DNA of 64,000 nt, taken from contig JABFRB010000016.1 of the NCBI GenBank assembly GCA_013141385.1, forward strand, positions 248,001 through 312,000, in the 5' to 3' direction. Below, one piece after another: positions 32,957 to 42,922 of the stretch. The position numbers and the translations under genes are program-made. The stretch's first letter is position 1; each line of letters opens with the position of its first letter. Origin of the DNA: Bacteroidales bacterium (GTDB lineage: Bacteria; Bacteroidota; Bacteroidia; Bacteroidales; Tenuifilaceae). A model generated the notes under the pieces. That model saw nothing but the letters and a program-made list of their open reading frames with translations. It was not told where the DNA came from and did no database searches.

Positions 32957-33164
32957 TTTTATATTAATGTGCTTGGAAAACACTAATAAAATCGTTTGTT
33001 TATTGGTTTTTTCTTTAAGAAATATACTGTTTCAAATGATTGCTCAGGGAATTTCTGTATAATGATTTTTTTTAGAATTAAGGGTATCCTCCGTTAAAAC
33101 TGTAACTAAAAAACTAATGAAATACATATCTGCATCTCAGTCCTGTTGGATTAGGCGATGTTGT

Positions 33165-33920
33165 TTATTTTTCTTCGAAAGCCTTATTATCATATAGTTT
33201 TTTAACCTCCAAATCAATGGTTTTAATATGTTTAATATCTTGAAGCATAGTATATTTTTCTATGCGATTTTTAAAGTTTTTAAAATCTGAACTTGCCACG
33301 CCATTGTAAAGTAAAAAGACCATTTCATCACTGTCCATTTGTGCTCTTAATAAGTGTGCATATGTTATTTTGTGTGTATTAATGCAATAATTATCAATTA
33401 TCTTTAAGCAGTTATGCATGTTTTTCATGTAGATTGCGGAACTCCCATCAATATCATCAAACACCGACCAAAAAGCCTCATATACAATATCTTCTATTTT
33501 TCTTGAATTATCTTTCTTTTTTAAATATGTAATTAATTTATTTAAGTCATTATTGATAAATTTAATTGCTTGCTTATTAGTGTATGTCTTTCGTCCTTTT
33601 TTTATTGAAATTAAATCCTTTTTCTCTTCTAATGAATCAAATAGAATCTGAAACATATTTTTAAATTCCGATTGACGGCTTTCTTTATTTTGATTATTTA
33701 ATATATTATATGTAAGAACAATTCCAATTATTCCGATAAAAGGTGAGGTTATTCCTTCTAAATAACTTCCAAAATCACCCCAGTCCGAATTATTGCTTGA
33801 AGGATGTCCAATAAAGTTTAATAAATATCCAATAATACTGAATGCAACAAACGAAAGTCCAATTAAAAAAGAGTTTTCTGTAATAAACAATTGAAATTTC
33901 CTCATATAATTATTCTTCAT
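33165..33920 (-). CDS. putative AbiC-type phage abortive-infection membrane protein
   Basis: 251 residues. Two transmembrane helices (about 16-34 and 50-72) surround a WGDFGSYLEGITSPFIG motif. They are followed by a cytoplasmic helical domain with FKNMFQILFDSLEEK and YAHLLRAQMDSDEMVFLLYNG. This layout and these motifs match the putative phage abortive-infection (putAbiC) family. The defence role is known only for a few distant relatives, so here it is inferred. The start could be ATG 33920 or 33905. The gene overlaps the preceding zinc-ribbon gene by 11 bases and lies in an accessory patch with HigA and XRE genes, which supports a defence-type assignment. Confidence 0.72.
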   Translation of the reverse strand: MKNNYMRKFQLFITENSFLIGLSFVAFSIIGYLLNFIGHPSSNNSDWGDFGSYLEGITSPFIGIIGIVLTYNILNNQNKESRQSEFKNMFQILFDSLEEKKDLISIKKGRKTYTNKQAIKFINNDLNKLITYLKKKDNSRKIEDIVYEAFWSVFDDIDGSSAIYMKNMHNCLKIIDNYCINTHKITYAHLLRAQMDSDEMVFLLYNGVASSDFKNFKNRIEKYTMLQDIKHIKTIDLEVKKLYDNKAFEEK

Positions 33921-34203
33921 TAACGATTGAAAATTCTGGTTTTATAATAATTTTACATCCATGGCACTCAACATCTTCATAATTTAGAACTCCAATAGGA
34001 TATTCAAATGCCCGTGGTATTACCTCAAGTGAATTTGAACATTTGAAACAATCAAATACACAATTCCAATAGTATTCAGTTTCATATCCCATATTTCTTT
34101 CTTCGGAATTTATTTCAGCTACTCCAAAATCATTAATGTCAATTTCATTTTCAGTTCCACATTTCTTGCATTTAACTGAGAATTTGTTTGTTATTTCAAT
34201 CAT
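33910..34203 (-). CDS. small zinc-ribbon-like protein coupled to the AbiC-type gene
   Basis: 97 residues, acidic. It has cysteine pairs CKKC (residues 12-15) and CFKC (52-55), with further cysteines at 48 (WNCVFD) and near 79-82 (CHGC). The pattern suggests one or two zinc ribbons. There is no membrane segment. Its 3' end overlaps the AbiC-type gene by 11 bases, so the two are translationally coupled. It may be a nucleic-acid or protein sensor for the membrane effector; I do not recognise the family. Confidence 0.6.
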   Translation of the reverse strand: MIEITNKFSVKCKKCGTENEIDINDFGVAEINSEERNMGYETEYYWNCVFDCFKCSNSLEVIPRAFEYPIGVLNYEDVECHGCKIIIKPEFSIVNEE

Positions 34204-34272
34204 GTTTCAAATTGTTTGTTAATTTCCGTATAATATTGCCTAAATTTATATGATCATCGTCTATTGTATTTA

Positions 34273-34305
34273 TAAAACCCCAAAGAAAAATCTTCGGGGT
34301 TTAAA
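34273..34305 (-). terminator. intrinsic terminator after the OmpA lipoprotein gene
   Basis: On the minus strand AAACCCCGAAGA pairs with TCTTTGGGGTTT (one G-T pair) around a 5-base loop and runs into T residues. It lies directly downstream of the gene ending at 34311. Confidence 0.8.
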
Positions 34306-34310
34306 ATCAT

Positions 34311-35342
34311 TTAGTTCGATTCCAACAATTTGAACAGCTCATCCAACTTTGGTGTAAGGATTATCTCTGTCCTTCGATTTTTCTGGCGTGCCTCTGGAGT
34401 TTTGGTTTTATCGAGGGGAACATACTGGCTTCGTCCTGCGGCTGTAACCCTAGCAGGGTTAATTTTAGTGCCGTTGACTAAAATCCGAAGGATTGTTGTT
34501 GCACGTTTGGTACTTAAGTCCCAGTTATCGAGCAGTATCGTGTTTCCTTTGAAGGGAACATCATCGGTATGCCCTTCAACCAAAATATTTATATCAGGAT
34601 TTTGCTCAAGTACGGGGATTAGCTGCTTAAGGGCTGTAGCACCTTTAGGATCAACATCGTACTTACCCGATTTAAACATCAACTTCTCCTCCAACGATAC
34701 GTAAACCTTCCCGTTTTGTACTTTTATGCTTAAGCCCTTTCCTTCAAAGCCGTAAAGCGCATCAGTAACCTTCTTCTTAAGGGCAAGCACAATAGAATCT
34801 TTGCTTCGTAGTATCTTTTCAAGCTCAATCAACCTTGCATTACGCAGCTCAAGTTCTTTATTCAACTTATCAAGATTAGCCTGCATCTGATCCAGATTAC
34901 TCTTTCGCAGAAGTAGTTTTCTTTCCAACTCCTTTAGAGCATCCTCCTTATCCTGTAACTCTTTTTGAGTTATCTGGAGTTGGCTTAGCACTTTTCGGGT
35001 CTCCTTTTGGTTTCCTTGCATCAAGTTTTGCTGTAACTCCTGCAACTCATTATATTTACCAAATACCCGTTCGTAATCCTCCCTTAATCGCTTTAGCTCA
35101 ACCGAACGATTTGCGCTATCCGCCATAAGCGCATCAACCTCTTTTTGTAGTACCTTTAGCTTTGTATCGCATTCTGTAACTCTAACATTTAACGACTCGT
35201 TTTCGGTCGAAAACTTTTCACGCTCTTCCTCACATTTCAAATTTTTATCCTGTAACGCTTGAAATTCTTTTGCAGGCACACAACCCAACAGAAAGGATGC
35301 AAGCACAATACAGATGTAAAGGGATTTACTTATTTTTGACAT
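34311..35342 (-). CDS. OmpA/MotB-like lipoprotein with a long coiled coil
   Basis: 343 residues from ATG 35342; the longer frame starts at a TTG and spoils the signal peptide. Lipobox LLGC gives lipidated Cys21. Residues 25-195 form a long coiled coil full of Leu, Glu and Lys heptads, and residues 215-335 are an OmpA C-like peptidoglycan-binding domain (VEGHTDDVPFKG, STKRATTILRIL, GRSQYVP, NRRTEIIL). The Asp and Arg that bind diaminopimelate are present. It probably tethers the outer membrane to the cell wall at a distance set by the coil. Divergent from dxs. Confidence 0.9.
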   Translation of the reverse strand: MSKISKSLYICIVLASFLLGCVPAKEFQALQDKNLKCEEEREKFSTENESLNVRVTECDTKLKVLQKEVDALMADSANRSVELKRLREDYERVFGKYNELQELQQNLMQGNQKETRKVLSQLQITQKELQDKEDALKELERKLLLRKSNLDQMQANLDKLNKELELRNARLIELEKILRSKDSIVLALKKKVTDALYGFEGKGLSIKVQNGKVYVSLEEKLMFKSGKYDVDPKGATALKQLIPVLEQNPDINILVEGHTDDVPFKGNTILLDNWDLSTKRATTILRILVNGTKINPARVTAAGRSQYVPLDKTKTPEARQKNRRTEIILTPKLDELFKLLESN

Positions 35343-35479
35343 AGATAGATTTTTTAACAATCTTTACAATTTGGATTAGAGCAAAGATAAAATAATAGAC
35401 GTTACTCATCGTTAAACAAAAAAGGTTTTTACGGGTTAAATTGTTTTAACTTTGCACCGATAAACATCCGAGGTTGAAT

Positions 35480-37399
35480 ATGAGCGGTAGCTACCCTTTA
35501 TTAGATCAGATTAACTATCCAAGCGATTTAAAAAAACTTGAATCGGATCAACTCGTACAGCTAAGCGGCGAGTTGAGACAGTTTATTATTGATGTAGTAT
35601 GCGAAAATCCCGGGCATTTTGGTGCTAGTTTAGGTGTGGTTGAGCTTACTGTTGCTTTACATTATATTTTCAACACACCCGAAGATAGAATTGTCTGGGA
35701 CGTTGGACATCAGGCTTATGGGCATAAAATACTAACTGGTCGAAAATCAGTTTTTCACACCAATAGAAAGTATAAGGGGATTAGCGGTTTTCCAAAACGC
35801 AGCGAGAGTGAATATGACTCTTTCGGTACGGGTCACTCATCAACGTCAATATCTGCTGCTCTTGGAATGGCTATTGCATCTCAAAAAGAGGGAAATAAGC
35901 GTCAGGTTATTGCTGTAATCGGGGATGGTTCGTTAACCGGAGGTCTTGCCTTTGAGGGGTTGAATAATGGGGGAATCGAAAAATCAAATCTGCTTGTTAT
36001 TCTTAACGATAATAACATTGCCATCGATCCAAATGTTGGTGCATTGAAGGAATATCTTCTCGATATTACTACATCAAAAACATACAATAAGTTTAAGACT
36101 GACGTTTGGAATATACTTGGAAAGGTGGATAAACTTGGTCCCAAAACTCGCTCCGCAGTTCAAAAAATTGAAAATGCAATAAAAGTTACTCTTCTAAAAC
36201 AGAGTAATCTTTTTGAATCACTTGGTTTTCGATATTTCGGTCCTGTAGATGGTCACGATGTTGTCTATCTAACTAAAATATTAAGTGATTTAAAAAATAT
36301 TCCAGGGCCAAAACTCTTACACTGCATAACAACAAAAGGAAAAGGATTTACTCCTGCGGAGGAAAATCAAACGCTATTCCATGCTCCTGGTGTATTCAAC
36401 AAATCAACTGGTGAAAGAATTGTTATTGTCAACGATAAGCCCACACCTCCCCGATATCAGGATGTTTTTGGAAGAACTTTGGTTGAACTAGCATCAACTA
36501 ACAGTAAAATTCTTGGAATTACTCCAGCTATGGCTAGCGGTTGCTCAATGAATATTATGATGGAATTGATGCCCGATAGAACATTTGATGTGGGCATTGC
36601 CGAGCAACATGCGGTAACCTTTTCGGCAGGGTTAGCAGCAGAGGGTTATGTACCATTCTGCAATATTTACTCTTCATTCATGCAAAGAGCTTACGATCAG
36701 ATAATACATGATGTGGCTATTCAAAAGTTACAGGTTATTCTTTGTCTAGATCGTGGTGGATTGGTTGGCGATGATGGGGCTACACACCATGGTGCATTCG
36801 ATATATCTTATCTCCGAAGCATTCCTAACATGGTTGTAGCAGCACCAATGAACGAGGAAGAACTTCGTAACATGATGTATACTGCTCAGCTGGAAGGAGG
36901 TGGCCCATTCTCGATTCGTTACCCAAGAGGAAATGGGGTTATGGTAGATTGGATAAAACCATTCTCTCAAATTCCAATTGGAAAAGGTAGGGTTGTGAGA
37001 GAGGGATCGGATCTTGCTTTTGTAACATTCGGTCATATTGGGAATTTTGCTTCAATTGTAGCAGATATGCTTGAATCTGATGGTGTAAGCATTGCACATT
37101 ATGATATGCGCTTTACTAAACCATTAGACGAAAACCTTCTTAAAATCATTGGGAAAAAGTTTGAAACTATTATTACCATTGAGGATGGCTGCATACAAGG
37201 AGGATTTGGGAGTGCTATTTTAGAATGGTTGAATGATAATGACTTTAATACAAAGGTAATTCGATTAGGAATTCCTGATCGTTTTGTTGAGCATGGAACT
37301 CAGCAACAACTATATAAAGAGTGTGGGTTTGATGTAGAGGGGATATATCAAACGGCTAAGAAACTGGTTGCGCATAAAATTGTTGGAAAGGCAGTATAG
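35480..37399 (+). CDS. dxs: 1-deoxy-D-xylulose-5-phosphate synthase
   Basis: 639 residues from ATG 35480, which has CCGAGG at 35468-35473; a TTG two codons earlier is less likely. It joins pyruvate and glyceraldehyde 3-phosphate in the first step of the MEP isoprenoid pathway. The thiamine-pyrophosphate motif is [16 protein letters not shown] (about 154-169). The transketolase pyrimidine domain carries the catalytic Glu in [14 protein letters not shown] (about 370), and the C-terminal domain has [13 protein letters not shown] -7-like TAACTTTG lies at 35447-35454. Monocistronic, between the OmpA gene and tRNA-Leu. Confidence 0.96.
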   Translation: MSGSYPLLDQINYPSDLKKLESDQLVQLSGELRQFIIDVVCENPGHFGASLGVVELTVALHYIFNTPEDRIVWDVGHQAYGHKILTGRKSVFHTNRKYKGISGFPKRSESEYDSFGTGHSSTSISAALGMAIASQKEGNKRQVIAVIGDGSLTGGLAFEGLNNGGIEKSNLLVILNDNNIAIDPNVGALKEYLLDITTSKTYNKFKTDVWNILGKVDKLGPKTRSAVQKIENAIKVTLLKQSNLFESLGFRYFGPVDGHDVVYLTKILSDLKNIPGPKLLHCITTKGKGFTPAEENQTLFHAPGVFNKSTGERIVIVNDKPTPPRYQDVFGRTLVELASTNSKILGITPAMASGCSMNIMMELMPDRTFDVGIAEQHAVTFSAGLAAEGYVPFCNIYSSFMQRAYDQIIHDVAIQKLQVILCLDRGGLVGDDGATHHGAFDISYLRSIPNMVVAAPMNEEELRNMMYTAQLEGGGPFSIRYPRGNGVMVDWIKPFSQIPIGKGRVVREGSDLAFVTFGHIGNFASIVADMLESDGVSIAHYDMRFTKPLDENLLKIIGKKFETIITIEDGCIQGGFGSAILEWLNDNDFNTKVIRLGIPDRFVEHGTQQQLYKECGFDVEGIYQTAKKLVAHKIVGKAV

Positions 37400-37430
37400 T
37401 AACTATTTTGCATAACATTTGATTTCGATA

Positions 37431-37461
37431 TTGCCCAAACCAAATAAACTTTATATCTTCG
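37431..37461 (+). promoter_or_regulatory. probable promoter of tRNA-Leu
   Basis: TTG at 37431-37433, 20-bp spacer, TATCTTCG at 37454-37461 (one mismatch to TAnnTTTG). It lies 25 bases before the tRNA 5' end. Confidence 0.45.
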
Positions 37462-37485
37462 CAACCCAAAGTTCTTAGATTTACT

Positions 37486-37569
37486 GCCCGGGTGGCGGAA
37501 TTGGTAGACGCGCTGGTCTCAAACACCAGTGGTAGCGATACCGTGCCGGTTCGATCCCGGCCCCGGGTA
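37486..37569 (+). tRNA. tRNA-Leu (anticodon CAA)
   Basis: 84 nt, with the long variable arm of class II tRNAs. The acceptor stem is GCCCGGG/CCCGGGT (one G-T pair). The anticodon stem CTGGT/ACCAG holds loop CTCAAAC (anticodon CAA). The variable arm is TGGTAGCGATACCG-like, and the T arm is GCCGG-TTCGATC-CCGGC. The discriminator is A, and CCA is not encoded. A terminator follows within 10 bases. Confidence 0.97.
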
Positions 37570-37576
37570 CTTATCG

Positions 37577-37605
37577 AAAAAACCCTCGGATCGAGGGTTT
37601 TTTTA
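37577..37605 (+). terminator. intrinsic terminator after tRNA-Leu
   Basis: Stem AAACCCTCG (37580-37588) / CGAGGGTTT (37592-37600) with a 3-base loop and following T-run. Confidence 0.92.
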
Positions 37606-37742
37606 TAATATAGAAAGTGGAGTAATCCCCATATTTATTGTCAGTTCAAATTTCAATTTATCGAAATAAAAGATTTCAGAACAAGGATATTTATCGATCA
37701 AAACAGCATACAAAACAACAATCGGTTAATCCGCTTTAATGT

Positions 37743-38183
37743 ATGAACAAAGAGCTGTATCCATACGGAGAAAGACAAGATCAGTTCGACCGTCGTTACC
37801 TCGAAATGGCTCAAATTTGGGCTAAGAATTCCTACTGCATTCGCCGACAAGTTGGAGCACTATTAGTAAAAGGTCGGATGATAATTTCCGATGGATTTAA
37901 TGGAACTCCCTCTGGTTTCGAAAATATTTGTGAAGACGAGGAAGGAAAAACCAAATCTTACGTATTGCACGCTGAGGCAAATGCTATTACAAAAGTGGCT
38001 AAATCGAATAATAGCAGCGAGGGTTCTACACTATATGTCACATCGGCCCCATGTGTTGAATGTGCTAAGCTAATTATTCAATCGGGTATCCGAAGGGTTG
38101 TTTTCAAGGATGATTACCATAAGGTTGAAGGGATTGAACTTTTACAGAGAGCAAATATTGAGATCGTCAAATTAGAATTATAA
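37743..38183 (+). CDS. dCMP/CMP deaminase (ComEB-like)
   Basis: 146 residues. Zinc-dependent deaminase fold: the HAE motif (His76-Glu78 in LHAEANAI) and PCVECA with Cys104 and Cys107 complete the zinc site and general acid. It converts dCMP to dUMP for dTMP synthesis; Bacteroidota homologues are usually annotated as dCMP deaminase. The N-terminal GERQDQFDRRYLEMAQIWAK and QVGALLVK are typical of this branch. It is followed 10 bases later by an S41 protease gene, a common pairing in this phylum with no obvious functional link. Confidence 0.9.
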   Translation: MNKELYPYGERQDQFDRRYLEMAQIWAKNSYCIRRQVGALLVKGRMIISDGFNGTPSGFENICEDEEGKTKSYVLHAEANAITKVAKSNNSSEGSTLYVTSAPCVECAKLIIQSGIRRVVFKDDYHKVEGIELLQRANIEIVKLEL

Positions 38184-38193
38184 TACATTCTTT

Positions 38194-39906
38194 ATGCAAT
38201 ACGAAAACAGGAAGAGAGATATCATCTACCCAATTATTTTGGGTGTTGTGCTAATTGTTGGAATTGTTATCGGATTCAAACTTAATAAGGGTAATGTTAG
38301 AACAAGTCTACTCGTTAATCCAAAAACGGATAAACTTACCAGCGTTCTTAAATATATTGAAGACGATTATGTTGATACGATTAGAATGGAAAGGCTTGTG
38401 GAACAGGCTCTACCAGCAGTATTAAAGAATCTCGATCCTCACTCAATATATATTCCAGCCTCAGAGTTTCAAGGCATGAACGAACCACTTGAAGGAGGTT
38501 TCGATGGCATTGGTGTTCAGTATAATGTAACCAAGGATACAGTTGTTGTGATTAATCCTGTTAAGGGTGGACCATCGGAAAGACTTGGCGTTTTGGCTGG
38601 AGATAGAATTATCAAAATAAATGGGAAAATAGTTGCTGGGGTAAAATTTCCACAGGATAGCGTTCCAAAACTTCTTAAGGGTCCCACCGGTACTAAAGTT
38701 AAAATTGGTGTTAAAAGAAACGGTCTTAACGAACTGATTGATTTCGAAATAACACGTGCTAAAATACCAATTTATAGCGTTGATGTTAGCTATATGCCAA
38801 CAAAGGATATTGGTTATATCAAAATAACAACATTTGCTAAAACTACCTACCATGAATTCCTAAAGGCTGTTGTTAAACTAAAAGGAATGGGTATGAAAAA
38901 ACTCATCCTTGATTTGAGAGGAAACAGTGGGGGTTACATGGATGCAGCCACAGATATTGCCGATGAATTCTTAGATTCAACACAATTAATTGTTTATACT
39001 CAGGGTAAATCCAGATCACGTCAAAATATATTCTCAACCTCTGGCGGTGAATGTGTTAATGAAAAGGTAATAGTTCTTATAGATGAATTTTCAGCATCTG
39101 CTAGTGAAATTCTTGCTGGTGCAATTCAGGATAACGATAGGGGTACAATAATTGGAAGAAGATCGTTTGGCAAAGGGCTAGTTCAAGAACAGGTATTCTT
39201 TAAAGATGGTTCAGCATTAAGATTAACCACAGCACGTTACTATACCCCATCGGGTCGCAGTATTCAAAAGCATTACAACCCAGGTGATGATGAGTATTTT
39301 AACGATATTAGCAATCGTTTCCGACATGGCGAATTTCAACAGGCAGATAGCATAAAATTTGCTGATTCCCTTAAGTTTCATACAGCAGGGGGTAGAATAG
39401 TTTATGGAGGCGGAGGTATTATGCCAGATATATTTATACCTATGGATACAACTGGTATTAGTCCATATCTAACTAAGGTTGCAAATCGAAATCTTATCTA
39501 CCGATTTGCCTTTGAGTTTACTGATAGGCATCGGAATGAAGTTCGTAGTATTAAAGATTTTGAATCTGTTAAACAGTATCTCAGTACTTTCAACCTGCTA
39601 AAAGAGTTCATTGCTTATGCTCAAAAAAATGGAGTAGAACCTAACGTGAAGCAAATTGATCATTCAAAGTTTATTTTAGAAACCCAACTTAAAGCTGTAA
39701 TAGCACGAAATATTATTGATAATGATGGCTTTTACCCCTACATTCTTGAAGTTGATGAAACGCTTCAGAAAGCAATTGACTATTTTTCGAAAAAAGATAT
39801 AGCCATTAATCTTTCAATATTCAGCCCTAAAATCACCATCGAAAATTGGGTGTGCTCCCAACTAAAAACACACCCTAAAAAGCCGCTGATTGCATTAAGT
39901 GCCTAA
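38194..39906 (+). CDS. S41-family C-terminal processing peptidase
   Basis: 570 residues. One N-terminal membrane helix (about 10-27) serves as anchor or signal. A PDZ domain (about 95-170, GGPSERLGVLAGDRII) and a tail-specific protease core follow, with catalytic Ser in FSASASEIL (about 300) and Lys in FGKGLVQ (about 325). A C-terminal helical extension of about 150 residues is typical of Bacteroidota CtpA/Prc homologues. It works in the periplasm on C-terminal ends of envelope proteins. It is the second gene after the dCMP deaminase and is followed by a strong terminator. Confidence 0.92.
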   Translation: MQYENRKRDIIYPIILGVVLIVGIVIGFKLNKGNVRTSLLVNPKTDKLTSVLKYIEDDYVDTIRMERLVEQALPAVLKNLDPHSIYIPASEFQGMNEPLEGGFDGIGVQYNVTKDTVVVINPVKGGPSERLGVLAGDRIIKINGKIVAGVKFPQDSVPKLLKGPTGTKVKIGVKRNGLNELIDFEITRAKIPIYSVDVSYMPTKDIGYIKITTFAKTTYHEFLKAVVKLKGMGMKKLILDLRGNSGGYMDAATDIADEFLDSTQLIVYTQGKSRSRQNIFSTSGGECVNEKVIVLIDEFSASASEILAGAIQDNDRGTIIGRRSFGKGLVQEQVFFKDGSALRLTTARYYTPSGRSIQKHYNPGDDEYFNDISNRFRHGEFQQADSIKFADSLKFHTAGGRIVYGGGGIMPDIFIPMDTTGISPYLTKVANRNLIYRFAFEFTDRHRNEVRSIKDFESVKQYLSTFNLLKEFIAYAQKNGVEPNVKQIDHSKFILETQLKAVIARNIIDNDGFYPYILEVDETLQKAIDYFSKKDIAINLSIFSPKITIENWVCSQLKTHPKKPLIALSA

Positions 39907-39931
39907 TCTGACTTCTCTATAAAATCCTTAT

Positions 39932-39969
39932 AACCCGAATTGTTAAAGAAAACAATTCGGGTTTTTTTA
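39932..39969 (+). terminator. intrinsic terminator after the S41 peptidase gene
   Basis: Perfect 13-bp stem AACCCGAATTGTT (39932-39944) / 39951-39963, 6-base loop, then seven T. Confidence 0.92.
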
Positions 39970-40170
39970 GTAAAATGCACGTCCTTCATCTTTTAGGTTT
40001 TTAACCTCATCTCTAAAAAAAGCACTATTCACTTTTTGCATTGACATGTATCAACCCAAAACATGCCCAGAAACATAAAAAATTATTGGTTGCTTAAGGA
40101 TTTTTTTCGGAAAATTACAATAGGTAAATAAATTACTTATCTTGTTTCGTATAACACAAATCCAAAACCT

Positions 40171-40848
40171 ATGAATGGTATATTCAGTTCTTCGCTTGGG
40201 AAAAAATTAATCATGAGCATCACAGGACTTTTCCTGATGATGTTTCTTTTGGTACACCTTACCGTTAACCTCATGCTTCTTTTTGGCGATGGTAAACTTT
40301 TTAATTTTGCGGCAAATTTTATGGCAACTAATCCGTTAATCGAAGTTGTTGAGCCAGTACTTGCCATTGGATTCATTATTCACATCATCTATGCAAGTAT
40401 CATCACCTTGCTTAACCTAAGAACAAGACCAATGGCTTACGCCGAAACCAGTTCAAATGGCGTTACATCTTGGGCCTCAAAGAATATGTATATTCTTGGA
40501 GGAACAATATTCATTTTTCTGGTAATTCACCTTACAAATTTCTTTTGGAAAATCAAGTTTGGTGAAGTTGCCACCCTTTCTTATGATAATGGCTTAACCC
40601 AAATAACGGATACATATTCACTTGTTTCTGGGCTATTTATTACCTACTGGTGGTACAACCTAATTTACATTGCAGGTGCCTTGCTCCTTGGATTTCATTT
40701 AAGCCATGGATTCTGGTCGGCATTTCAAACCTTAGGTTGGAATAATAAAATATGGATCAAACGCCTTGAAATTATAGCCTATATCTATGCAATTATTATT
40801 GCAACTGGTTTTACCATTATTCCTCTATATTTTCTAATTCTGAAATAA
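40171..40848 (+). CDS. sdhC: succinate dehydrogenase/fumarate reductase cytochrome b subunit
   Basis: 225 residues with five transmembrane helices, the b558-type single large anchor typical of Bacteroidota and Wolinella-like complexes. Heme-ligand candidates are His in LLVHLTVN (TM1), [16 protein letters not shown] and [12 protein letters not shown]. It anchors the flavoprotein and iron-sulfur subunits to the membrane and exchanges electrons with menaquinone. First gene of sdhC-sdhA-sdhB, 10 bases before sdhA. Confidence 0.94.
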   Translation: MNGIFSSSLGKKLIMSITGLFLMMFLLVHLTVNLMLLFGDGKLFNFAANFMATNPLIEVVEPVLAIGFIIHIIYASIITLLNLRTRPMAYAETSSNGVTSWASKNMYILGGTIFIFLVIHLTNFFWKIKFGEVATLSYDNGLTQITDTYSLVSGLFITYWWYNLIYIAGALLLGFHLSHGFWSAFQTLGWNNKIWIKRLEIIAYIYAIIIATGFTIIPLYFLILK

Positions 40849-40858
40849 AATTCCATAT

Positions 40859-42778
40859 ATGAGCAAACTAAACTCAAAAATACCGGATGGTCCATTAGCC
40901 GATAAATGGACAAATCATAAAGCATCACTTAAACTTGTTAACCCCGCAAACAAGGGCAAACTTGATATAATTGTAATTGGAACTGGACTTGGGGGCTCTT
41001 CTTCTGCTTCAACCCTTGGGGAGCTTGGTTATAATGTAAAAGTATTTAGCTATCAGGATAGCCCTCGCCGTGCACACTCTGTTGCTGCACAAGGAGGTAT
41101 CAATGCTGCAAAGAACTATAAAAACGATAACGATAGCATCTATCGTCTTTTCTACGATATGCTTAAGGGGGGAGATTTTCGTGCCCGCGAAGCCAATGTT
41201 TACCGTGCTGCGGAGGTCAGTAATTTGGTAATAGATCACTATACTGCACTCGGAGTTCCCTTTGCTCGAGATTACGGTGGAACCATCGATAATAGATCGT
41301 TTGGAGGTGTTCAGGTTTCTCGCACCTTCTATGCAAAAGGGCAAACAGGTCAACAATGCTTAGTTGGTGCATACTCTGCACTTACAAGGCAAATAGCAAA
41401 AGGTACTGTTACTATGTACCCCCGACGTGAAATGCTCGATTTAGTAATTGTTGATGGCAAGGCACGTGGAATTATTACTCGTAACCTTGTAACTGGCGAA
41501 ATAGAAAGACACTCAGCACATGCTGTAGTTCTTGCAACAGGTGGTTATGGCACAATTTACTACATGTCAACTCTTGCGCTAAATTCAAATGCATCGGCTA
41601 CATGGAAAGCACATAAAAAGGGAGCTTTTTTTGCCAACCCAAGTTTTGTACAGATACATCCAACCTCTATACCTGTTTTAAACAGCTATCAATCCAAACT
41701 GACGTTGATGTCCGAATCTTTGAGAAACGACGGTCGAGTTTGGGTTCCCAAAAAACAAAAAGATACCAGAAAACCGAATGATATCCCAGAAGATGAGCGT
41801 GATTACTATCTCGAACGTCGTTACCCAGCATTCGGAAATCTTGTACCCCGAGATGTAGCCTCACGTGCCGCTAAAGAACGTTGCGATGCTGGATTTGGTG
41901 TTGGCTCTACAGGACTTTCTGTTTATCTTGATTTTCGTGATGCCATTAAGAAAAAGGGTAAAAAAGTTATTGAAGAGAATTATGGAAATTTATTCGATAT
42001 GTACGAAAAAATTTCTGGAGAATCACCTCTTGAAACACCAATGCGTATATACCCAGCAGGTCATTACACCATGGGTGGTCTATGGGTTGATTATAATCTT
42101 ATGACCACAATTCCTGGTCTGTTTGCCGTTGGCGAATCAAACTTCTCCGACCATGGGGCAAATCGATTAGGTGCTAGCTCCCTAATGCAGTGCTCCGGCG
42201 ATGGATATTTTATACTCCCTTATACCATCACTGATTACCTTGCGTCTGACATTAAAACACCCAAAATAAAAACTGATAGTCCTGAGTTTGAAGTTGCCGA
42301 AAAAGAGGTTAGCGAAAGGGTTAAAAAACTTTTAAGCATCAATGGGAAAGAAACCCCTACCTCCTATCATCGTCGATTAGGTAAGATAATGTGGGATTAT
42401 TGTGGTATGGTTCGTAACGAAGAGGGTTTGAAAAAAGCACTTGTTCTGATTAAGGAACTAGAGGATGAATTTTGGAAAAACCTAAAAGTTGCAGGCAAAG
42501 CCGAGGAGTTAAACCAAGAACTTGAAAAAGCTGGTAGAGTAATGGACTTTTTTGAACTTGCCAAACTACTTTGTACTGATGCTTTGAACCGAAAGGAAAG
42601 TTGTGGTGCCCACTTCCGCGAGGAGAGTCAAACCGAAACAGGCGAAGCTAAGCGTGATGATAATAATTTCTCTTACGTTGCTGCTTGGGAGTATAAAGGC
42701 CAAGGGCAGGAACCAGATCTTCACAAAGAGGAACTTAAATTCGAATACGTGAAACTTCAGGAACGTAGTTACAAGTAA
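40859..42778 (+). CDS. sdhA: succinate dehydrogenase/fumarate reductase flavoprotein subunit
   Basis: 639 residues. FAD-binding motif [18 protein letters not shown] (about 42-59) and the segment [17 protein letters not shown] (about 71-87), which holds the His expected to carry covalent FAD. The active-site region has [11 protein letters not shown], and the C-terminal [10 protein letters not shown] is intact. It oxidises succinate or reduces fumarate; the direction cannot be told from sequence, and in this phylum either occurs. It lies between sdhC and sdhB. Confidence 0.95.
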   Translation: MSKLNSKIPDGPLADKWTNHKASLKLVNPANKGKLDIIVIGTGLGGSSSASTLGELGYNVKVFSYQDSPRRAHSVAAQGGINAAKNYKNDNDSIYRLFYDMLKGGDFRAREANVYRAAEVSNLVIDHYTALGVPFARDYGGTIDNRSFGGVQVSRTFYAKGQTGQQCLVGAYSALTRQIAKGTVTMYPRREMLDLVIVDGKARGIITRNLVTGEIERHSAHAVVLATGGYGTIYYMSTLALNSNASATWKAHKKGAFFANPSFVQIHPTSIPVLNSYQSKLTLMSESLRNDGRVWVPKKQKDTRKPNDIPEDERDYYLERRYPAFGNLVPRDVASRAAKERCDAGFGVGSTGLSVYLDFRDAIKKKGKKVIEENYGNLFDMYEKISGESPLETPMRIYPAGHYTMGGLWVDYNLMTTIPGLFAVGESNFSDHGANRLGASSLMQCSGDGYFILPYTITDYLASDIKTPKIKTDSPEFEVAEKEVSERVKKLLSINGKETPTSYHRRLGKIMWDYCGMVRNEEGLKKALVLIKELEDEFWKNLKVAGKAEELNQELEKAGRVMDFFELAKLLCTDALNRKESCGAHFREESQTETGEAKRDDNNFSYVAAWEYKGQGQEPDLHKEELKFEYVKLQERSYK

Positions 42779-42790
42779 CCAATATTATCA

Positions 42791-42883
42791 GTTTCTCCGT
42801 GTTATTCTGTAAAAAATTCGTGTGCTCTGTGTTGAAAAACTCTAACACAGAGTTCCACGAAGGTTACACAGAAACTCACAGAG
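42791..42883. repeat. nested inverted repeat between sdhA and sdhB
   Basis: The inner pair CTCTGTGTT (42825-42833) / AACACAGAG (42844-42852) is perfect with a 10-base loop. An outer imperfect pair joins about 42795-42812 with 42864-42883. The motif ACAGAG recurs several times. There is no T-run. It lies within a 144-base spacer inside an operon whose other gap is 10 bases. It looks like an inserted intergenic palindromic repeat. Confidence 0.6.
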
Positions 42884-42922
42884 TCAAATAAAATAGCCGT
42901 TAATTAAATAACTTTCCGACAA

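Noticed and set aside
33063-33164. Possible integron-type recombination site in the accessory patch gaps
   Set aside because: No matching core-site pair (RYYYAAC/GTTRRRY) with a foldable arm was found, and no integrase is visible.
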